Source: Ampelocalamus luodianensis (taxonomy: Eukaryota > Streptophyta > Magnoliopsida > Poales > Poaceae). Taken from it: a DNA stretch of 64,000 bases. Location: positions 1 to 64,000 of the forward strand of contig JAYEVH010000093.1 of NCBI GenBank assembly GCA_036346255.1, read 5' to 3'. The number at the start of each line of letters is the position of its first letter. Position 1 is the first letter of the stretch. Below the pieces are notes generated by a model. That model was not told where the DNA came from. It was given only the letters and a program-made list of their open reading frames with translations, and ran no database searches. The position numbers were made by a program, and so were the translations under genes. Shown in pieces: positions 24,270 to 35,910 of this stretch.

Positions 24270-24640
24270 TTTGCACTCAATGGTTTTAACACCATTAAGA
24301 GGATCGACCAGATTCCAAACCTGATTGTCACGCATGGAGTCTATCTCGGATTTCATGGCTTCAAGCCATTTCTCAGAGTCCAGGTCCATCATCGCTTCCT
24401 CATACGACTTAGGCTCATCATTATTCAACAATAATACATCATGCCCATACCTTATAGGCAATTGACGTGGCCTTTAGATCTACGTGGGGTGATGCCTCAT
24501 CTCTGAGTTCAACAACAATTTGTCCATCCCGTAGAGGTTCATGAGGAGTTGAAACACTTTCGGATGTTTCCGAATTTCTTCGAGCTGCACCTTTATCCCA
24601 CCGACTTCTTTTGAAAGAAACTCTTTCTCCAAAAGACACC
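24270..24640 (-). pseudogene. Copia reverse transcriptase, N-terminal part
   Basis: Reading minus from 24461, the frame PKSYEEAMMDLDSEKWLEAM then MRDNQVWNLVDP and GVKTIECK is the typical start of copia reverse transcriptase. It stops at the chromovirus junction (24270), and its continuation is at 15034. The linker 24642-24470 (VSFGERVSFKRSRWDKG) belongs to the integrase-RT spacer in another frame. Confidence 0.8.
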
Positions 24641-24865
24641 ATTTGGGCAACAATAACTTTGCCCTCTTCCCCTGTAGAAGTAATATCCTTTGGTTTCCTA
24701 GGATATCCTATAAAGAAGCATTTATCGACTTGGGTGTGAGTTTATCGGGACGTCAAACGTTTAACATAGACATCACATCCCCAAATCCTTAGAAAAGACA
24801 AACCGGGACTCTTCGAGTCCATATCTCATATGGTGTCTTATCTAACGATTTTGATGGTAATTTAT

Positions 24866-25541
24866 TTAAAGTGAAAGCGGCATTTCAAGAGCGTAACCCC
24901 AAAAATACAATGGCAGATTATATTGGCTCATCATCGGCCGAACCATGTCCAACAAGGTCCGATTCGCGCTCGGACATCCCATTCCATTGTGGAGTGCCGG
25001 TGGTGTAAGTCGTGGAACAATTCCACATTGTTTCAAATGATCACCAAATTCATGGCTCAAAATTCACCTCCACGATCGATCGTAAAGATTTGATTGTCTT
25101 GCCAAGTTGATTCTCACCTCATTCGAACTCCTTGGACTTTTCAAAGGATTCCGACTTGTGCTTCATTAAGTAGACATATCCATATCTACTATAGTCATCG
25201 GTGAAGGTAATGAAATCATCAAACCACCTCTAGCCGTCGTGCTCATTGGTCCACATACATCGGTATGTACGAGTGCCAACTGTGCCTGACGCCTCTCGCC
25301 CGACGATGAAAGGAGTCTTGGTCATCTTTCCGAGTAGGCAAGATTCATACGTTTCAAATGATTCTAAATCAAATGAGTTTAGAATTCCATCATCATGGAG
25401 CTTCTTCACACGTTTCTCACTTATGTGACCCAAACGACAATGCCAAATAAAAGTGGAATTCATATTATTAGGCCTAAGACTTTTCGCATTAATATTATAG
25501 ACGGGTGCAACATCAAGATTCAAAATAAACAGCCCATTCAA
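24866..25541 (-). pseudogene. Copia pre-integrase zinc-binding region and integrase
   Basis: FIWHCRLGHISEKRVKKLHD near 25450-25395 followed by CLLGKMTKTPF is the GAG-pre-integrase HHCC region. After a frameshift, integrase core pieces appear, including SHEFGDHLKQCGIVPRLTPP and an NGMGCPSANRTLLDMVRPMM stretch in place of the usual NG-(V/A)ERKNRTL motif. The catalytic Glu region is therefore altered. The product would insert cDNA into the genome. Stops and frame changes break the domain. Confidence 0.8.
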
Positions 25542-25968
25542 AGCAGTGCATAGCCATAAAACACTTCATTCAAAAATATAGAACAACCATTGTTCTCAAT
25601 AATGAATTTATAACCTTACGCCATCAAACATGAGGCGGAGATAATGTTTCTACTCATGGTCGAACGTAATAACAATTATTTATTTCCATAATAAACTCAA
25701 GGCAAAAGTAATGGCAAGGTCCCGACGGCTAATGCAAAGAACCCTTGCTTTATTCCCGACGCGAAGTTCCATCTCGCTCTTGCAACTCTCCTAATCCTTG
25801 TTAGACTCGCATCGAATTGCAAATATGAGCAAGCGATCCGGTATCAAATACCCATGAGTTAATGGAAGAATCAAGAAGAAAAACATCTATAACATTAATA
25901 CAAGTGGAAGGTTTAGTCCTCCATTCTTTTCGGATCACCGGTATTTCTTGCGTTCCTCTTCCAATGGC

Positions 25969-26436
25969 CTAGCTCTTTGCAAGTAAAGCATTCATTCTCT
26001 TGAGTCGGGCGGACTTAGTCTTGGGCTTAGGCTTATTGGTTTGGATCCTATCCGAAGCTTTAGCCTTACCCTTTCCATTGACCTTAGTCTTAGCCTTTTT
26101 CTTGAAGCTCGTACTCTTTTGCACCATCATCACATGACTGTTCCTTTTCTTAATGCTGTCTTCCGCAGTCTTGAGCATCATATGCAGTTCGGTGAGATTC
26201 TTGTCTAAACTGTTCATATGGAAGTTCAGAATGAACGGCCCATAGCTTGCAAGAAGCGAAGCAAGAATCAAATCTGTAGCCAACTCTTGACTAAGTGGAA
26301 AACCAAGTTTTTCTAAGCTCTGTGTGTAACCAACCATCTTGATCACATGTGGGCTCAGGACTACCCTCACTAGCTTACACCCAAACAAGTTCTTTGAGAT
26401 CTCATATCTCTCAGTTCTTGCTTGTGTCTCAAACAT
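25969..26436 (-). pseudogene. Copia gag fragment
   Basis: A 155-residue open frame reads EISKNLFGCKLVR, VIKMVGYTQSLEKLGFPLSQ, LILASLLASYGPFILNFHMN and then a Lys-rich tail. This is the UBN2-type copia gag. The zinc knuckle is not seen before the frame ends, and the upstream start is lost in other frames. Confidence 0.8.
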
Positions 26437-26611
26437 GCCTTTGGCGCCACGATCATATCATAGGCCTCATTGTTCTCAAACCGCTCAAGGTCCTGGAGTT
26501 CATAGCGCAAGCATGAGACAACTAACATCAAGGGACTCATCACATGCCTTTTATAGGCGCTTTAAGCAAAGAGCAGCATTTTGTGAGCACATCCGGAATT
26601 GGTTCCTCTAA

Positions 26612-28097
26612 AACATGTTCCTTTTATCTTGCCTAAGAACAATTCTTAGGTTGCGGGACCAATCCATAAAATTTGTTCCATTCAGTTTTCCTTATCAAGT
26701 ATCGAGCATAAAGCAAAATGGATGTAGGTACAAGAGATTGGTGCCATGATCTACAACATAAAATATGCAAAACTAAGACATATGTTCAAAAGTAACTTGT
26801 ATTAAACAATTTAATAAAGATACTCCCACTAAATACCATATCCTCTTATGACATTCTAGTGATTCAAGACCCATAATTAATTAATCTCCTAGTGAGCTTT
26901 GGCATCACTGCTAGAAGATTAGTGAATATGGTAAGCAACCTTGCTAATCACATCTCTATATGACTCTTGTTGTTGGGCAGCATCTCTATGCTCCGGCACC
27001 CAACCCTATGCCCCAAGGTCCATAACCGTTATGATTACCTTGTCAAGTTAAACCAATGCTTAGCGTGTAAGTGTCTGACACAAACCCATCTAGTCAAGGA
27101 GAGTTAATGGCACTCTGCTTTGGCAAGACCTACCATTAAAATACAAGGACGTGGATGGTGCAGCAAATTGGGAGGGCATCAATTTTAACTCAATATTTAA
27201 GTGAGGGAATTTTACTTCTACCATGTAAAGAGCATTCAAAGCAATTAAATAACATGCATAGAAATAAAAGACAGAGAAGAAAGGTATTCACAGACAATCA
27301 TATTGTATTGTGATATAGTATGACCCTTCCACAAGGTGATCTCCATCGCCGTGCTTCCTGTGCGCCTTGTCTCCAAGTACTCCCACTAAACTATTACCGC
27401 TAATAGCACTAGTGATAAAATACAAAGGGTGAAATGGCATCACAAGTCGACACGCAGGCCGTTATACAAATATAGACAGCCTTGGGCTGCAATAAGCATG
27501 ACACGCAGGTCATGAACATTACACACATACATGCATCTCATATATAACGGGTCATACTATTCACAAAATCCTGCAAGAACAAGTTAGGCATAGAATCGCA
27601 TTCTATCTAACGTATGGTATGAATTAGCAAAACCAAAAACCAAGTTTAGGTCCTAATCCATAGGAGTGGCAACCCGCTCCAAAAGGGCGGAAGCCCTATC
27701 TATATTCTAAGGTCCTGCTCGGCGGACAATGTAGATCCAATCTACTGCTCCGTCCATATAAATCGCATTGGATTAATCACATTAACCCTTTCCGATCGGA
27801 ACTCGATTCGATCAACCGATTGATCTTCGCGTGCTCCATGGATTTACGATCCGTTATTCCGATGGCGGAAACCCGACCGGTAGAGGCAAGTCGTGATACG
27901 ACCATGTATACACGATCACGAACAACGATCATCAATCACCTTAAGACCACCGCGCATGGGCGATCATATCGACCATCGCCAAAACGATCTATCACATAGA
28001 ACGACCAGCGAAATAGAAATAGATCACATCTACGACCCCCGCATATCACCATATGCATCTAATCGAATCTAAAACTAAGCGGGATGGCTCGATACAT
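26612..28097 (-). other. Copia 5' leader and decayed gag start
   Basis: No clear ORF. The primer-binding site lies at the right edge (28086-28097, minus). Other recognisable motifs are absent. Confidence 0.5.
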
Positions 28098-29365
28098 TGA
28101 AGGATCGCGCAAGGCTACGATAGCACAAACAAAAAATATACCGCGCAACCAAGGAACCACCGCAAGTCATAGATCACAAGATTACCACTAGACGCGCCGA
28201 CTCGTAGCGAAGTAGAGTCGATGTAGCGAGTTGATCTGATCGTAGTCGCACTTGCTGCGCGTCTTCTCCTCCTACTCGGCGAACGCCGCAAGTTCTCCTC
28301 GGCTCCGATGAACGCCGTGAGTCGCGGATCGTCTAGTGCTGATGCTTCGCAACAGCACCTCCAAGGTATCCACACGTACAGGGCAGGGACACCACGCGCA
28401 GGAGTGCTAGTGTCCGCGGTGTGGTTGAGGAGAGCGTGGCTATTAGGGTTCGGGATTTCTTCCAGAAAGATTTGATCAATCATCATCCCATGCCACCGCC
28501 CTCTATATATAGGCATCCATAATGGGTCCCACCAGAGGCCCATTAGGAACTCGAGGCCTATAAGAATTGGATCACCATCCAAATCAAATCCTAGCCCTTT
28601 AAGTGTGTGACCTATAGGTTCGTGTGTAATCGGTTGTGACTGGAAACACTTTCCGATCACGAGTAAATCAGTGTACCTAACAAAGACATAACGATTCCCG
28701 AACATACAGAATATATCGGACGAACTTTAACGCAATATGATCTACGACGGTCCTTATCACTTACGACCAGGCTGCACTTAGTCACGGCAGTTCATAATTA
28801 GTTATAATCGATTCGTAACTCCTTACGACGATTGGTGATTATGTTCGAGTAGTCTTCGACTAGGTCGCATCTCCATACGACTTCGACCAGCCTACGACCT
28901 CGGCAATAGAATGACCGCTTATGTATTCTCTCTTTGCCTCACGACATCGGTTGAACTCCGGTGAGATAATATGTCATCCATGGACTGCTCAATACTTTTC
29001 GATCAAGTGTCGAATAACTTCATGTGGTCGACACTTCGACCACTAGTGGCATGGCCATGCACTTTCTTTATTCGACCACAACGAGGGCCCGAGACATCTC
29101 TCTGTTATGTTAGGAGGGGCAAATCCATATCCGACCAGTCACATTCCTCCGCATGTTTCATAGCATACCCGAAAGCTACCTTTATAACTACCCGATTCAC
29201 GGAGTAGCGTTTGGCAACCCCTAAGAGTGCTATTACACATGTAGGAAACCATCTTGATCTCAGTCCGAGGATTATACATCATCATTGCTTGAGACCAACT
29301 AACGACACATAGAATCATAACAATCTCAATAGTGTCTCAAGGTGGGTCTTATCCAACACTATGTT

Positions 29366-31844
29366 TGTAATACTCCAAATGTATTCGAAAGAGAAGAAAT
29401 AAATTACAGAGAAAGATCCATTAAAAAAAATATTTTAACAGGAGAGTAGAGGGTGATTTACGCATAATTTGGACAACCTGGGCTGTGGGCTTCCGGTCCA
29501 CAGCATTTAGGCCCAAGGGGGAGGGGTAGTGGGCCACATAAGAAGGAGAGGGGGAAACCCTAGGGTTGCTACAGTACCGCCACCATACTACAGTGCCATG
29601 GCGTGCTACAGTACCCTCCCACCCCTTGCTTTCGCTGCCAACCAAGAAGGAGAAGGGAGAAAGCTCCTCGGGTGCTGCCGACCAAGGAAGAGAAAGGAAG
29701 AAGAAGGAAGGGGAAGAATGGAGGAAGGAAAGGGAGAGATCGTGGCCTAGGATTGGTGTTCATCGCGTTCAGCGGCGGTTCTTCAAGGGTAAGATGCGAT
29801 CCCCTTCCGATTAGTAGATTATTTGATCTTTAGCAATGTCGGTATTTAGGTCTGACTTGAACAGATCGGGTTGGGCGATGTTTTTGAGTTATTTAACGGC
29901 ATAATTTGATCTGTCCATCTCTTAGAGAATTGTAGGCGACGTCGATACCTTTCTGTAGAGTACAAGATCGCATTGTTTGGACGAGCGGATCAAAAGTTAT
30001 GATTTTCGTAGCGCTGCTGTTCCGCAAATCTGCTGTGGTTCTGTCAGATTTTAGTAATTGGACTTAAACTGTTAGCTAGAAGAGTTTCTGGGAAGTCTCA
30101 CTATAACGAAAAATGTAGATAATTGTCATAGCTTTCAGGGAAGCTAAATAACGCGAAATTTGGATCCGTATTCTGAAAGTTATGATGGTTTGAAGTTGCT
30201 GTCCAGAAACTCTGACGTGAAATAGTTGCTCTGTTAATATGTTTGGTAGGGGTATTAGATGGCCGAATCTGGAAGGCTCACCAAATAGGTTTAGGTGGGG
30301 AATTTGATAAGCTTTTCAGAAATACTAAGAACACCTTATTTGTACTCCCGTACAAAAAGATATGAATTTTAGAACGTGACTGTCCACAAAGGGGACAGAA
30401 TAGCATTTAGAAAATTGGAGTTGGGATCGCGTTAAAAGAATTATTGCTAGTTCGGGTTTGCTTTTATTAGTTTGCTTGGTCCATTAATGTTATCTTAGTA
30501 TGCTTTTAATTGAATTTAGGTGGGAACTGGTCCCGGGGCAGCACCATCTTCTCATCCTCCGTTCTCACTTGTGATTAAGGCAAGTGCATTGCTTGTTACT
30601 TGGTTGTGATTGATTGGCCATGTTTGTGTGTTTTCAATACATGACAGTAGCAAGTACTCTGTTGATAGAATAGTTATGAATGGTTGATAGAGAGTGCTAA
30701 TATTTTGATACGTATTAGCTATGCATGGTTGATAGTGTGATTAAGGATGGTGAATCTTTGGGGATATGATTAATTATTATTCATGAGTGATTGTTCATGT
30801 TTGCTAGTATTATGAATATGTGTGCTATTCATGGATGCTAGAATGCTATGAATGTCAACGATGATGAATGCTAGAAGTATGAATAAGTTTATTCATGTAT
30901 GATGTTGTGAATACAAATTTATGATGGTTTAAAGTTTTGTTCATGTGCATCATGCTATCATATTGGAGGCTTGGTCATGTGGTGACTATGCATATATGAG
31001 GTCCCCGTCATGTGGATGACGGTTGAGGTCCCCACATTCGTGGAATGTGGGCATTGAAAGAGGTCCCCATCATGAAAGCGATGGGCTTATGGTCCCCACA
31101 TTTGTGGAGTGTGGGCTTGAGGTCCCTTTACTTGCGGAGTATTGGGCAATTGGTCCTGCGCTTGCGAAAGCACAGGCATGGGTATGCTGGCGACGGTTGC
31201 ATACTTTGCATTACCTGGTAAATGCAAAAGATAAAGAGACAAAGAGAAAGTGCACTTGAGCATCTTGCATAGCATGAGCATATGACATGTTTATAATAGA
31301 GATTGTAGATGGATGATGATGATTCTGATTGATTATGTTATTATTGCCATTTATTGTACTTCTGAGTTTTTGGACTCACTCTTTGTCGTTGTTGTGTTTT
31401 TAGGTACCCCTATACAAGAACGGCATGCATGGGAGGGAGTAAGACTTAGAGTGGTTGCACAATGGCACAAACTACTCATATTTGAATTGATAGAATGATA
31501 ATTTAGTAGATGAGAAACTTGCTTTAAGAATTACATATGATACTCCCTCTGCTTGGAATAATTTGTAATAGAGTTGATTAGAGAATCATGGATGTCCTTT
31601 TGTTTATGCTTATAGTTGTTTAGCATGCTATGGATGATATAGTGATGATTAGCATAGTTTTGGTGGTCTCTTGATTATCTTTGGATGTTGGATTATTTAA
31701 CTATGTTACAATTAAAGGTCGGGACCTCGATTAGTAACTAAACAAAGGAGGTTCTGTCGGATTTTAAAGAATTGTATCAATGTTAAAATAGCTTTAGTGT
31801 TAGTTTAGTAGCATTCCAAGCCGTTGTCAGGCTGGGGTGTTACA
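29366..31844 (+). repeat. 5' LTR of the coding-poor Tekay relative
   Basis: Nearly identical to 35911-38380. It includes a purine-rich gaaggaagaagg block (29640-29745) and the hairpin cassette at 30999-31228. Confidence 0.92.
30999..31228 (+). other. Multi-hairpin cassette, copy 3 (eight successive stem-loops)
   Basis: Stems: 31005-31022 (7 bp, loop gtgg); 31031-31051 (9 bp perfect, loop gtg); 31066-31085 (6 bp); 31095-31115 (8 bp, one wobble); 31124-31146 (7 paired positions around a TT/TT mismatch); 31155-31176 (8 bp, one mismatch); 31182-31204 (gtatgc/gcatac); 31205-31228 (tttgcatt/aatgcaaa). The first five sit after ggtcc and several end in gggcttga-like linkers. Confidence 0.85.
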
Positions 31845-34800
31845 GTTGGTATCAGAACCAGGTTGTAGGTCCGTGGTGAATGGATTAACAACCTAGGTAA
31901 CCTAATTTGCTAAAATGTTGTAATGGTTAATGAACTTAAATACTTGACACCTTTGGTGCTGATGAGGATGGGAATGGGTCAAGCATTGCATTTACGTTTC
32001 GTTATGTCGCATTGACCTTTCTTTGTTATGAGTTGGTTACGAATGCTTACGACTTGATTATTATGATAGCTATATAACTATAGTTGTTGTTGAGAGGTTG
32101 AGGTCGTGGTTGTGGCCCTAGGCTTTACCAGGTTACACCACCGTTCACTGAGAAGAGGTTAGCGAAGTGATTACCTCGAGTACTATAATTCTGTGTTACT
32201 GTGGGTGAATACCTTTAGAAAAGTTGTTCCAAGTTGTTCTCTTCTTGAGCTTGATTTAGACCAATTTTGGGTATAGATGCGGATGGTGAAATTTGTTGGG
32301 ATTACACTTGGTCTCTATTTGTGTCTTGGGAGTTCTGCCCTTCTTATTGGAACATCTGATTCATTTATTCGCTTGGTATTTGGGATGCTGAAAGTTTTCT
32401 GTTGCAAGTTCTTTATCATGTGAAATCTTTGATTTTGTGTATTTCTTTTGGATTGTTTCGAGTTTTGAAGTTAATGCCAGAAGGGAGTTAAAGTCCTTTT
32501 GTGAGGTCTTGATATGTTTAAGCGAGAGGTGTTAAACATAGAAGTTCATTGATAAGGTTTGAGTTATCAAGACAGATCTGCAGCGTCATGCCTGATTGGT
32601 CTTAACCCACATCTTTGGAATTGGAGTTGATTAATGTGATGTTGTCACAGAGCAATTACTTGATGGGTAGTGACAAATAGTACATCCATGCCTAATTGGG
32701 GTCAAAAGAGGTATTAAGATGTGTGAAGAATTGATGGCTGGTTTGATCACCGGGCGATAAATTTGGTAAGACTCTCCGTAGATTGGATTTGTTGGACTCA
32801 ACGGATTAATTAAATCCTTTGGGATGGATAAGTCCAAAAGGTGTTAGATTAGTGTCATAATGAATATTCATCTTGGAAGTTATCTTTTATGGATAAGTCT
32901 TGATCATATGTAATTGCTAGGTGCAATAATAATGTATCAGTAGGGTGTTGAGCATCACTAAGAGATGAACCGATGGGATGTAGTCGACGATCTTTGCTTA
33001 CCCGATGGTGGAGTGGTAGGATAATAGTGTGTCTTCGATGAGAAGGTCGATCATTAAAAATGTTTAGGTTGTTAAACGGTGGGATTACTTGATTATCGTG
33101 GATAACTCTAATTGTGTAGTAAGGAGAGATAAGGATGTATTTGATTGTTGTCCTAGTGGATAATAATCCAAAAATTGCTTTTAATTGGTTGCTTGATGGT
33201 TTCATATTTCTTTGGTAGGAATGCAGATAGAGAAAGGATAATAAATACTCCTATATTTGTATAATTAGTTGCATGTCTCGATAACCGCTATATTGGAAGT
33301 CATGTACAAAGCGAGTGTGAGCATTGCTAATAGGAGATGGGTTGAAAAAATATATAGATATATGATTTATTCATGTATGTCCCATAAGGAATGTGACTTG
33401 TGGCTGCATGCCCTTGTTAAAAGAGTTGACGACAAAGATTCTTGTTAATAGTTATTATTCTTGGCGTTAATAAGATTGTCTATAAGGGATTGTGACTTGT
33501 GGGAGTGATGGGGATTCTTTTAGAAAGAAAGTAATATGTCGCCTTCCATAATATCGGTTAAATGGGAAGTTTGGATTCTTGCATTTGTGAGCCTTTGGTA
33601 GTTCATGCTTAATGTGGTAGTTGAAATCGTTAAGAGAGGCGTCGTGAGAATGTTCTAATGGGTTCTTAAGTGATGAAAGGAATTGTTTCTTTGTTAACAA
33701 GGAAAAAAAAGTGTACCATAAATATTTGAGGTTGGAGTTCAGGATTGTAACCTGCAACTTTTCTTTCGTTGCCGCTTAAGCATTTCTTGTGTTTCAAAAG
33801 CAGTGTTTTATTGTGATTTATTGATGTCCGAAACTCCTCTTGTGAACTTGTGCCTCAATTGCAGTCTCGTCTTTTGTGTTTGAGATCAATGCTATTTAAC
33901 TATTTCTCTTGGTCTCGTGCTCCTTTGTGAGGAGTAGTGTTTCCTCGTGTGTTGAAACTTGTATTTATTTGCTCTTTACTATTAAGAAAAGATTAACCGA
34001 CTTGGGTTGCAAGGTCTTATAGGATGTAATGTGGCGATTGGTTGGTGGTGGCCAAGTAAATGATCGTGATGAGAATTATGGGGCCAAGCTATTGGAAGAT
34101 CGATAGAAAGTGATTTGGTTTTGTCCTAAAACTCTTGGAAGGAATTGGATTTAAATAGAATGATTGTCGTTGAAATAAAACAAATTAGTGTTACAACTAG
34201 TGGAACCCATAGCAAATTATAATCCAGAACCTTCAATCATGTTGGAATGTTGAGATTATCGAAAGTCCGAAGCTTGATCAATGTGTTAGAGTATCGCGAT
34301 TGGGTAATTTTGCAAGGTTGGGTATGTGATCTATGACGGTGTAGTTTAATGAGATGTAGGATTAGCGAAGTAATTTAATCGTAATGTCAATTGATGGAAT
34401 AGTAGGTAAGGTGAGATGTCGCAGTATGCCCTGGTTTTAGTGAATAACCTTCAGGAGATAGAATTCTTCTAAAAGATAATTTGGTCGAGAAAAATACTTT
34501 ACATGTGAATGATAATGTTTGAGTATGTTTAGAGTGTGGGAATTCTAGTCGGTGAATCTGAAGTTTTCGATGTTTTATACGAAAAGTTGGTTGTAGGAGT
34601 CTTGGAGGTTGAATTTGGGCTTTGCATTTTTATGCTAGAATCTTGGTTGCCAATGGTTATGTGTAAAAGCAGTAGAATAAGAGTGGATTAAGTAGTGAGA
34701 TCATCTTTGATAGTATCCTTCGGTGTAGTAAATGAAAGTGTGTGAATTGAATTTCAAATTGGTTATTCTTAATGGATTGAGGATGTGATGGTGGGTGAAT

Positions 34801-35910
34801 TCTATATTGAGTTGCGTTGGGAATTATTCACAAAGTAATTCATTCGGTAGAGAAGTTGGCTAGAGTGTGATATCATGGGTTGGAAGAATCTCCTGCATAA
34901 GAGTGGATTTTGTGCTCGGTTGAACATAGCTTTGAGGTCGCCAATTTAAGGTAATTGAGTTAATGTATTATGCGATGATTTGGGATCCTATGGTTTAGAG
35001 AAAGTTAAATTCCTAAAAGAAAGATTGTGGAAAAGGATGTGAACTTGGATGGTGAGATATTCTTAGTTCTTATTTGAACCATGTGTTTATGCGGATGTTA
35101 GTTACTACTTGAGTTGGTTCTGTTGGTATATGTGGTCCCATCCAGTTGAGAAAAAGGTTAAATTTGGTTATTCGAGTGATTTAGCTTTTGGCTATATGGC
35201 ATTTATCTCTAAAGCGCCTACTTGAAAAGTGGAAAAGTTTTCATGTTAAATCCATTGATTTTGGATTGGGCTCTTCTAAGGGAAGATGGTTTTGAGTTGG
35301 ATGCATTATGACTCCTTTGTTTTCAGTTGAGTTCTTTGGATAAGTGAGTTGGTATGCGAGTTCTTTGTGCGTCCCTTGTTAAAGGAGATCTTTGCTTGCA
35401 TAGGTAAAGTGATCGTCGAGAGTCGAACAAGAGTTCAGTGTGTTTGGTACCGACGGTGTACTTTGGTACTAAAAGGAAGTTTAACCAAACGTGAGTTGGA
35501 TAGGTTCTTTAGTCACAGGAATTTATAGATTGGCTTATCGCTAGGGTGTCTCAGTACTTGTGCGGAGTATGCAATGTCTTATATATTCAGTCTTGAGAGG
35601 ACATGAGAGGTCGGGGCTTGAGATTTTGTTAGGGCCATTGGCCCACGAGTAAGACCGTGCCTTCGAGATGTGTCCAGTTGAGTGAGCCGTGAAAGGTTGG
35701 GGCGAGTATTAGGCGTAACACATCGATCGTCGGTGCGGTGGTCCCATAATTACAGTGGAAAATGACTTGGGAATTGGAGCCACGCATGCACAAGCATTAT
35801 CGGTATTATAAGCGGCATGTGCGGAGTTTTGTGGTAAATTCTAGTTGTGATTGTTCTTTAGCGTTTAAGCATGGTAACAATTGGGTCGAATTCTGTTTAA
35901 GGGGGTAGAA
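31845..35910 (+). pseudogene. Interior of the coding-poor element, remnant gag-pol
   Basis: Near 32097, gttgaggtcgtggttgtggc echoes the Gly/Arg-rich gag start of the 15035 element. Near 35525-35585, gattggcttatcgct and gcggagtatgcaatg echo the pol C-terminal region (attggcttatcg..., gagttcacaatg) of that element. Between these anchors the plus strand is rich in G and T and full of stops; the longest ORFs (32855-33205 and 33467-33757, minus) have no known motif. The order suggests an ancestral gag-pol that drifted while the LTRs stayed functional. No catalytic motif could be found. Confidence 0.5.

Noticed and set aside
32855..33757. Minus-strand ORFs of 116 and 96 aa as a captured gene
   Set aside because: No recognisable motif, no splice pattern, and they lie opposite the decayed gag-pol interior of a plus-strand element.
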